DNA of 26,782 nt, from positions 1-26,782 of the forward strand of contig JAEXNA010000154.1 of NCBI GenBank assembly GCA_023447635.1, given 5' to 3'. The notes beneath the pieces were generated by a model that saw only the letters and a list, made by a program, of their open reading frames with translations, was not told the DNA's origin and did no database searches. Below are positions 21,291 through 26,782 of the stretch, one piece after another. Each line of letters begins with the position of its first letter. The stretch's first letter is position 1. The position numbers and the translations under genes are program-made. This DNA is from Vulcanimicrobiota bacterium. Its GTDB lineage: Bacteria > Vulcanimicrobiota > Xenobia > Xenobiales > JADMJV01.

Positions 21291-21380
21291 CGAGTCCCCA
21301 GCGGTGTACGCGCTGCGAGTTACCCATCAGCGGCAGGTCTACTCGGATGGCCGAACTCACCCCTACCCTTATCAAGGACA

Positions 21381-21428
21381 AAAAACTCGGGTTTATGCAA
21401 AGTATACTTTACATAAACCCGAGTTTTT
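21381..21428. promoter_or_regulatory. 48-bp near-perfect palindrome before the DUF4143 gene
   Basis: Arms AAAAACTCGGGTTTATG (21381-21397) and its exact complement (21412-21428) flank AAAGTATACTTT, itself a perfect 12-bp palindrome (21399-21410). The only unpaired position is C21398 against A21411. It ends 14 bp before the likely start codon. It could form a long hairpin in RNA or a cruciform in DNA, or bind a dimeric protein. From memory, similar TTTATG...GTATAC...CATAAA palindromes occur before other DUF4143 genes; this is unverified. Confidence 0.85.
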
Positions 21429-21442
21429 GGAATAATTTACGA

Positions 21443-22933
21443 GTGTTCATCGATTCTGAGCAGCTAGGCCAGGTTCTAGGCCAGTTCAATCCGTGGTGGT
21501 CTGGTAGCCGGGGTTCAAGCCTCCCTGATTGGCATCGGGCGTGCTTTCCAGAGTTGGCGCGTTGGACAGAGAGCCCACCAGCGAAACGTGCCATCCTGCT
21601 CTCGGGCGCCCGGCAAGTCGGGAAAACGACGTTGATCCTACAGATGGTCGCGCGCCTTCTTCAGCGCGGCATTCCTCCAGCCAACATCCTCTACGCGACC
21701 TTCGACCATCCGCTTCTGAAACTTGCCGGAGTCGACGCCGTCCTCACCGCCTGGCGGGAGCGCGAAGCCCGTCTGCCAGGACCCGAATTCCTATTCCTGG
21801 ACGAAGCCCAATACGTTCCCCAGCGGGCAACGTGGATCAAGCATCAGATGGACTTTTCCGTAGAGCGTCGGATCATCTTCACTGGCTCTGCTATGCCTCT
21901 CCTGGAAAGCGACCAGGAATCCGGAGTGGGCCGCTGGCACACAATTCGCCTCACGACGCTCTCCTTCTTCGAGTACCTCAGACTACGAAACATCGCGACC
22001 GACTCGATACCCAAAGTCGACAGCTTGCACCGACTGTTCGCTTGGAGCAAAGGCCAATTCCTCAGAGCAGGCGAGACTGCGACCATGCTCATAGGGCACT
22101 TCCACGAATATTTGCTGCGCGGAGGCTTTCCACAGCTAGCTCGCATTACCGACCTGAGCGACGCTCAGCGACTCTTGCGAGAAGACATCGTCGACAAGGT
22201 GCTGAAGCGCGATATGACAGCGCTCTACGGCGTCCGGCGGGTGCTCGAACTCGAACGTCTCTTCCTCTACTTGTGCCTGCACAACGGCGGCATCCTGAAC
22301 CTGTCCGAAGTCAGCGAAGCGCTCGAGATGAAACGTCCTACAGTGAACAGCTTCCTCGACCTCCTGGAGTCGGCTCACCTTCTCTATCGGTTGCCGGCCT
22401 TCGGTTACGGTAAAGAGGTCTTGAAGGGGCGTCACAAGGTCTATCTGGCAGACCCATCGATCTCTCCGGCCGTCATGCTGAAGTCGAAGGCAGCGCTCAA
22501 CGATGCTCAGTTTTTAGGCGAAGCTGTGGAGAATGCCGTCTTCAAACACCTCTACGCTCGGCTCTATCGGCAGCCTGTGGGGTTCTCCTACTGGAGGGGC
22601 AAGAAGAACCTGGAGGTCGACCTCGTTGGCAACGTAGGGGGCGTCCACGTGCCGTTCGAGATCAAATACCGTCACCAACACACCGGTTTGGCCGACCTTC
22701 AGGGACTTCTCTCCTTCTGTGAACAACGAAAATGTCCAAGAGGCTATGTCGTGACTCGAGCCCTCGAAGACTTCGGGGTTCTACAGCCCCAGCACATCAA
22801 CACAATCCTGCTGAAAATCCCCGCAGCGCTCCTGTGCTACTGGACAGGTCAGGCCGAATTGACCGAAGCAGAGCAATCCGCCACGGCGGCAGATCTCGAA
22901 AACTACTTCGGCGAGGAGACTCCTGGGCCCTGA
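21443..22933 (+). CDS. AAA-family ATPase with DUF4143 nuclease-like domain
   Basis: From GTG 21443 the protein has 496 residues. An N-terminal NPWW motif (about 16-19) precedes the AAA_14 ATPase domain: Walker A LLSGARQVGKTT at 52-63, Walker B EFLFLDEAQY at 115-124, sensor-like RRIIFTGSAMPLL. A winged-helix segment (LNLSEVSEALEMKRPTVNSF) links to the C-terminal DUF4143 domain. That domain shows the restriction-nuclease-like core: LEVDLVG (Asp393) and VPFEIKYR (Glu406, Lys408). These proteins are abundant in bacteria and archaea; their role is not settled and some are thought to be mobile or toxin-like. The reading frame is open back to 21245, but upstream parts translate the palindrome and repeats, so I start after the palindrome. 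The ribosome site is weak. It is monocistronic. Confidence 0.88.
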   Translation: MFIDSEQLGQVLGQFNPWWSGSRGSSLPDWHRACFPELARWTESPPAKRAILLSGARQVGKTTLILQMVARLLQRGIPPANILYATFDHPLLKLAGVDAVLTAWREREARLPGPEFLFLDEAQYVPQRATWIKHQMDFSVERRIIFTGSAMPLLESDQESGVGRWHTIRLTTLSFFEYLRLRNIATDSIPKVDSLHRLFAWSKGQFLRAGETATMLIGHFHEYLLRGGFPQLARITDLSDAQRLLREDIVDKVLKRDMTALYGVRRVLELERLFLYLCLHNGGILNLSEVSEALEMKRPTVNSFLDLLESAHLLYRLPAFGYGKEVLKGRHKVYLADPSISPAVMLKSKAALNDAQFLGEAVENAVFKHLYARLYRQPVGFSYWRGKKNLEVDLVGNVGGVHVPFEIKYRHQHTGLADLQGLLSFCEQRKCPRGYVVTRALEDFGVLQPQHINTILLKIPAALLCYWTGQAELTEAEQSATAADLENYFGEETPGP

Positions 22934-22974
22934 AGGGCCCATAAGGCGCTTTCCACTCGGTCGCGCTCGTGCGA

Positions 22975-23928
22975 TCACTCATCGATCGTAATAGCGATCT
23001 TGCCCTTTCGGCTCCCAGCCTCGATCAGATCGTGGGCGGCCGCTATCTCACTCAGCTTCATGACGCGCTCGACGATCGGCTTGAGACCGCCCTCATCGAC
23101 CACTCGCGCAAGCTCCGCCAACCTCGTTCCCGACTGCGTCGTGAAGACAAAGTGAAGCTCCGCGTTCACCTGCCAGCCGCTGATCAGATTCTGAGGCTCG
23201 GACATATCGACAATCGACACCAACCTCCCCGAGGTCGCCAGCAGCGGAAGACTCTTCTCGATCGTCTTCTGGCCCACCGTATCCAGGATGATGTCAAAGC
23301 CAGAGGGGTTGTCCCGACGTAGCTCCTCATAGAGCGACTCGCTGCGATAGTCGTAGCTAACGTCAGCGCCAAGCGACGCGACAAAATCCTTGTTCTGCGT
23401 ACCAGACGTGGTCACGACGTGAGCCCCAAAGAACCTGGCGATCTGGATCGCATAGACTCCCACGCCTCCGGCTCCCCCGTGAACCAACACCTTGTCACCC
23501 GCCTTCAGGCGACCCCTCTCGACCAGGCACTCCCAGGCCGTCACCGCCGACAGCGGCAACGTGGCCGCCTCCTCGAAAGAGAGCGTCGTGGGCTTTTTGG
23601 CGACGATGGACGCTCTCTCCACATGATGCGTCGCGTAGCTGCCCTCATTCTCGAGCAGTCGGGGGACGTAGAACACCTCGTCTCCCACCTTCAGGTCGTG
23701 CACATCCACGCCGACCTCCTCGATGATGCCGGCGCAATTCACACCCAGCCTGGCGGGCAGAGCCACGAGACCCTGGTAGTCTCCCCGCCTGGTCTGGATA
23801 TCGACAGGGTTCACCGAAGCCGCTCTAACTCGCACCAGAACCTCGTCCCGACCAGGAGAAGGAGTCGGCTGCTCCACCAGTTCCATCACCTCAGAACCAC
23901 CAAAACGCTCGATCACGACAGCTTTCAT
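22975..23928 (-). CDS. NADPH:quinone-oxidoreductase-like MDR-family enzyme
   Basis: The ATG at 23928, with GGAG six bases before, gives 317 residues. It belongs to the zinc-free medium-chain dehydrogenase/reductases (quinone oxidoreductase-like). The catalytic GroES-like domain (about 1-125) opens MKAVVIERFGGSEVMELVEQ and includes RVRAASVNPVDIQTRRGDYQ. The Rossmann part has VHGGAGGVGVYAIQIA at 149-164, then TSGTQNKDFVASLGADVSYD, and the typical FDIILDTVGQKTIEKSLPLL. Structural and catalytic zinc cysteines are absent, as expected for this branch. It should reduce quinones or activated double bonds with NADPH in the cytoplasm. The gene is convergent with the DUF4143 gene. Upstream lies a gap of about 140 bp containing a 37-bp repeat. 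Confidence 0.93.
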   Translation of the reverse strand: MKAVVIERFGGSEVMELVEQPTPSPGRDEVLVRVRAASVNPVDIQTRRGDYQGLVALPARLGVNCAGIIEEVGVDVHDLKVGDEVFYVPRLLENEGSYATHHVERASIVAKKPTTLSFEEAATLPLSAVTAWECLVERGRLKAGDKVLVHGGAGGVGVYAIQIARFFGAHVVTTSGTQNKDFVASLGADVSYDYRSESLYEELRRDNPSGFDIILDTVGQKTIEKSLPLLATSGRLVSIVDMSEPQNLISGWQVNAELHFVFTTQSGTRLAELARVVDEGGLKPIVERVMKLSEIAAAHDLIEAGSRKGKIAITIDE

Positions 23929-24034
23929 GTTTTCTCCAAAAGTCAATTTCCCCAGAGTATAAGCGAGAATCCGCCAACCCTGAAGGAGGCACATTCCTGT
24001 AACCTCCCCGACCCGACAGCACGAAGCCGAAGCT

Positions 24035-24071
24035 CCATTCCCCAGTAGGGACAGCTCGCGAGTCCCTATCC
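24035..24071. repeat. 37-bp CCATTCCC...CCTATCC element, copy 1
   Basis: Plus-strand reading CCATTCCCCAGTAGGGACAG then CTCGCGAGTCCCTATCC; 34 of 37 bases match 25531-25567. It holds nested complementary runs (TCCCC/GGGA and GGGAC/GTCCC) and a central CTCGCGAG palindrome. The stop codon (TAG on the minus strand, 24066-24068) of the 24066-25409 gene lies inside it. Confidence 0.85.
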
Positions 24072-25409
24072 TGAGGTCACACCGACGACCGGCTCGCCGT
24101 CGTCCTGCGGTTCGACGTATCGTGACAGCATAAACTCGCCAATCTCCGTCGTCCGCTCCGGATACAAGGGCACCAGGGCAGCGACCATCTCCCAGGCCCA
24201 CATCGGCTCCTCCAGCGAACGCAGGATCACCTCACGCGACAACTCGACGGCACTGTCCTCGGCGCAGCTCTCGATCAGGACCTGATATGGCGGGTTCTGC
24301 GGAACGGACTCCCAGAACAGCTGCTCGTAGCCCGCGCGCGACAATCGAGCATAAGCGAAATAGAGCGGCGCGACAGACCCAGAAGCGACCTCCTCGATCA
24401 AAGAACGGACTCTCGCGTCCCGTTCCGCCGCCTCGTAACACTCGGCGAACTCCAGCAAGGCCCATAGACGACTGGACGGGTCGGCCATCTCGTCGACCAC
24501 CGCGCGGACGTCGCCCGTCCCAAGCTCGCGCATCCGCCCGGCCACTCTCAGCAGAGTGCTCGAACCCGGATCGAAGCGGCGTACCATCGCGAGGGCCTCC
24601 TCCACCAAGCCCCGCCCCAGCAACTCATCGCAAACGAACCGTACAGCCTGACCAAGGCACCAGTCTCCCTGAAGGGTCTCGAGCACCGCCTCCGCCTCCC
24701 CGATCGGGCGAAAGCGAGCCAGCTCCCAGGCAAGGTCTTGCCGTCCCTGAGCCAGACCCTCTGCACTTTCCTCCACGGCCTCAGGCTCATCGCCCAGCTC
24801 CAGACCTAGATCGCACAAACGAGACTGCACCCTCACCACAGAGCGCACAGCGCTGCCCCATTTCGAGCCCAACCGGTCGGCTCTCTCCAGAAGAGCCCTC
24901 AGCAGCAACTCCGAATCCTCGGGAGACTCGACCAGACTCACCCCCCACTCCGCCAGGTCGAGGCAAAACTCTCTCCACACCGCCTTGTCCTCCGCCCCGG
25001 CGGACAAAGCCAGGGGAACGCGAGGTAGCGGTGCTGCCGGAAGGTGCGACTTCCCAAGCTTATGGACAACCCGCTGCAAGATCGATTCGGTCCGAGACGC
25101 CACGTCCCAGTCGTTCGAAATCAGGCCAAGAGCGCGGAGGGCGGGGCGCAGCTGGTCTGCTCTGTACACGTATCCCTGCAGCGCAGCAGAAACCGCATAA
25201 TCGAGACTTCCCCGCGACATCTGCGAACCCTCGAGCCGTTCCAGCACCGCTTCGAAATACCCCGAGCGCGTCCCATGGATAGCCCAGGAGACGAGATGCG
25301 AACCCGAGGGACCGTCAGGGCCGTTTTCCGCCAGCAGCCGCGCCGCCAGGAGAGGCTCCCGAGCATCAAGCGCATCACAAATCCGAGCGCGAAGAGACTC
25401 CACAGACAT
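24066..25409 (-). CDS. hypothetical helical-repeat protein
   Basis: The 447-residue protein starts MSVESLRARICDALDAREPL and is almost wholly alpha-helical and acidic, with no signal peptide or membrane segment. Recurring helix pairs of about 30-40 residues (LLAARLLAENG, RADQLRPALRALG, ELLLRALLERADRLG, LVEEALAMVRRFDPG, RLWALLEFAECYEAAERDAR, EEPMWAWEMVAALVPLYPER) suggest a TPR/HEAT-like solenoid, which usually serves protein binding. I do not recognise a named family. The stop codon falls inside a 37-bp dispersed repeat, so the natural C-terminus may have been altered. It precedes the quinone-oxidoreductase-like gene on the same strand by about 140 bp, too far to assume an operon. Confidence 0.75.
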   Translation of the reverse strand: MSVESLRARICDALDAREPLLAARLLAENGPDGPSGSHLVSWAIHGTRSGYFEAVLERLEGSQMSRGSLDYAVSAALQGYVYRADQLRPALRALGLISNDWDVASRTESILQRVVHKLGKSHLPAAPLPRVPLALSAGAEDKAVWREFCLDLAEWGVSLVESPEDSELLLRALLERADRLGSKWGSAVRSVVRVQSRLCDLGLELGDEPEAVEESAEGLAQGRQDLAWELARFRPIGEAEAVLETLQGDWCLGQAVRFVCDELLGRGLVEEALAMVRRFDPGSSTLLRVAGRMRELGTGDVRAVVDEMADPSSRLWALLEFAECYEAAERDARVRSLIEEVASGSVAPLYFAYARLSRAGYEQLFWESVPQNPPYQVLIESCAEDSAVELSREVILRSLEEPMWAWEMVAALVPLYPERTTEIGEFMLSRYVEPQDDGEPVVGVTSG

Positions 25410-25480
25410 CCCTTGACCTTCGACCCCAGCGCTGGCGAACCTGTCCTCAAATCAGCCAGTCTCTCCGCGCTCACTACAAA

Positions 25481-25520
25481 AACTTGCAGCAAAATCCCCG
25501 GCAACTTTGCCAGCCCAAAC
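25481..25520. repeat. dispersed CCGGCAAATTT element, copy 3
   Basis: AAAACTTGCAGCAAAATCCC followed by CGGCAACTTTGCCAGCCC lines up with copies at 9731-9780 and 21241-21290. It lies in the 158-bp gap between the helical-repeat gene and the small anchored-protein gene, a few bases from a 37-bp element. Confidence 0.6.
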
Positions 25521-25530
25521 GACGCGACCG

Positions 25531-25567
25531 CCATTCCCAAGTAGGGACAGATCGCGATTCCCTATCC
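25531..25567. repeat. 37-bp CCATTCCC...CCTATCC element, copy 2
   Basis: Same layout as 24035-24071 with three substitutions (CCATTCCCAAGTAGGGACAG then ATCGCGATTCCCTATCC); the central palindrome is now ATCGCGAT, so both of its arms changed together. The TAG stop of the 25568-25942 gene abuts it directly. Confidence 0.85.
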
Positions 25568-25942
25568 CTACGGCTTCCCGACATAAACCCGGACTACGCG
25601 GCCATCCTTGAAATCCACCACCGCCGGACAGAGCCAGAAAGACCCAACGCCCGACAGCCAGCGCTCGTCAAAATCGCGAGGTAAAGTCGACGCACCGCTC
25701 AAGCCAAGCTCCTGACTGAAGTAGAGCGTGTCAGGAAGCGCAGCGTTCAGCGACGCCGGGCCCAGGCGCGCCACCGGCCCTCCCATCCTCCAACAAGCCA
25801 GCAGTCTAGAGTCTCCAACCTCCGGCATCCGACTCAGCGCGAACCAACTCCGCATCCAACTGGCCATCAACAGCAGCCCGGGCAGCGCAAGCGCCAACAA
25901 CAGCATCGCCACCCTACGATTCGTCACCGACCACAGCCTCAT
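25568..25942 (-). CDS. small membrane-anchored hypothetical protein
   Basis: I start at the ATG at 25942 (MRLWSVTNRRVAMLLLALAL), giving 124 residues; the ATG at 25906, after an AGGGTGG, is an alternative. A basic stretch precedes one hydrophobic helix (about 12-30, MLLLALALPGLLLMASWMRS), so the protein is probably inner-membrane anchored with the remaining 90 residues outside. That part contains DSRLLACWRMGGPVARLGPA, ALPDTLYFSQELGLSG and VGSFWLCPAVVDFKDGRVVR. I know no family. The last segment resembles a short beta hairpin as in exported proteins that report a value through 'FKDGRVxRVYVGK'. It ends against a 37-bp dispersed repeat and is divergent from the DUF4919-like gene. Confidence 0.6.
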   Translation of the reverse strand: MRLWSVTNRRVAMLLLALALPGLLLMASWMRSWFALSRMPEVGDSRLLACWRMGGPVARLGPASLNAALPDTLYFSQELGLSGASTLPRDFDERWLSGVGSFWLCPAVVDFKDGRVVRVYVGKP

Positions 25943-26055
25943 CCGAGGAGAATTCCAGAGCCGACCGCTCCCGCCTCCACCCTCATCACATAAAGCTCCA
26001 TTCCCCGGCGAGGAATGCTGGCAGTAGATCTCCCACCGCCCCAGAAACCCGCAAG

Positions 26056-26667
26056 ATGAGCAACGCAGCGATCGAGACAGCCCTCGAAAAGTGGGCCACC
26101 AACCCCACCGCCGCAGGGTTCCAGGCCCTGCGCAGGTCCGTGCTCGACTCCGGCCGGTACCAGCCCTACCCAAAACCCAGCCCGTTCCAGGTCGCCATCG
26201 AAGCCATCGAACAGCAAGACTATCGACGCGCCCTCGAGGCGATCCACAGCCAGGGCGCCAACCTCGCCCTCTCACCCCAGGCCTACGAACTCCAGGCCCA
26301 GGCCTACCGCGGACTCGGAGACCTCAGCTCCGAAATTCGAGCGACCAAACTCGCCGAAGCGTCCCTGCAAGGCATCCTGAAAAGCGGAGACGGCAGCACC
26401 AGGCGCCCTTACCAGGTCCTGCACATCTCGGACGAATACCAGGTCCTGGCAGAACTCGGCGCCACCCTGACCCAGCAAGAGCTCAACGGATATCTCGACC
26501 TGCTCACCCTGGGCGACGGCAGAATCCTCGCCTTCTCTATCCGAGACATGCGGGGCGTCAGCTCCCCCTTCGAAACCTCTCCCTTTAACGGCCTCCCCCG
26601 CGCCCCCCTGATCGTCCTGGCCATCCTCCTCCTCATCGCCATCCTCGTCATCCCCCGACTCGCCTGA
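26056..26667 (+). CDS. tail-anchored hypothetical protein, DUF4919-like
   Basis: The 203-residue protein has a helical, TPR-like first half (FQVAIEAIEQQDYRRALEAI, then LSPQAYELQAQAYRGLGDLS). A second part reads LKSGDGSTRRPYQVLHISDE then YQVLAELG, ending LLTLGDGRILAFSI. That order (dG.G...ayxVixxxEEYxvLxxlG...D) resembles DUF4919, seen in exported or membrane proteins of unknown role; the match is partial. Residues about 181-202 (RAPLIVLAILLLIAILVIPR) form a single C-terminal membrane helix, so most of the protein faces the cytoplasm. No strong ribosome site precedes the ATG. A group II intron 3' end begins eight bases after the stop codon. Confidence 0.7.
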   Translation: MSNAAIETALEKWATNPTAAGFQALRRSVLDSGRYQPYPKPSPFQVAIEAIEQQDYRRALEAIHSQGANLALSPQAYELQAQAYRGLGDLSSEIRATKLAEASLQGILKSGDGSTRRPYQVLHISDEYQVLAELGATLTQQELNGYLDLLTLGDGRILAFSIRDMRGVSSPFETSPFNGLPRAPLIVLAILLLIAILVIPRLA

Positions 26668-26675
26668 CAAGCCAC

Positions 26676-26782
<107 letters not shown>

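Noticed and set aside
21245..21442. N-terminal extension of the DUF4143 ATPase by 66 residues
   Set aside because: It would translate a dispersed repeat and the 48-bp palindrome; the homologous part begins near NPWW.
24287..25282. Plus-strand frame of 331 codons opposite the helical-repeat gene
   Set aside because: Pro/Arg/Ser-rich composition typical of a shadow; the minus-strand frame has regular helices.

Overview
The window is about 26.8 kb of GC-rich (roughly 60%) bacterial DNA with clear Shine-Dalgarno sites and frequent GTG/TTG starts. A secretin-like periplasmic protein, a lipoprotein signal and a peptidoglycan amidase point to a free-living bacterium, probably with two membranes. 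I cannot assign a phylum from the sequence. The mix (Uma2 nuclease, DUF4143 ATPase, phosphoketolase, large orphan lipoprotein, many intergenic palindromic repeats) recalls soil or uncultured lineages, but that is only an impression.

Layout. (1) 1-3.2 kb: two short-chain dehydrogenases. The second is divergent from a TetR regulator across a perfect 16-bp palindrome that holds both predicted -10 boxes. A SAM methyltransferase follows. (2) 3.2-8.2 kb is a decayed accessory stretch. It holds the N-terminal stub of an FAD oxidoreductase, a hypothetical gene split by an in-frame TGA, two arrays of a 62-bp repeat, a pore-less secretin N-domain protein with a truncated paralogue 2 kb away, and a Phd/VapC pair whose toxin is cut off where it meets that paralogue. 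(3) 8.2-11.4 kb: a small membrane protein coupled to a hypothetical protein, a Uma2 nuclease, an exported protein and a secreted amidase. (4) 11.4-15.6 kb: a probable TetR - FAD monooxygenase - phosphoketolase operon, whose first gene may be leaderless and carries two tandem operator-like repeats. (5) 15.6-16.9 kb: a group III truncated hemoglobin with a 55-residue membrane protein, divergent from an Rrf2 regulator. Two matching 20-bp operators lie between them, which suggests a nitric-oxide or redox response unit. (6) 16.9-21.2 kb: a divergent GDPD-like protein and a 1005-residue lipoprotein ended by a strong terminator. (7) 21.2-26.8 kb: a DUF4143 ATPase behind a 48-bp near-perfect palindrome, a quinone-oxidoreductase-like enzyme, three poorly known genes, and, running off the right edge, the 3' end (domains V and VI) of a group II intron on the minus strand.

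The most distinctive signals are non-coding. At least four dispersed repeat families (62-bp tandem units; a 37-bp GGGA/TCCC element at gene ends; a GCCGGCAAATTTGCCGGC-type element; a 31-bp purine-rich element) occupy the gene borders. Some of them supply or abut stop codons. Together with the truncations they mark the left and right thirds as regions of active rearrangement. I did not find a clearly new multi-gene defence or metabolic system. The best candidates for undescribed biology are the repeat families, the palindrome-DUF4143 unit and the hemoglobin/Rrf2/mini-membrane-protein unit.
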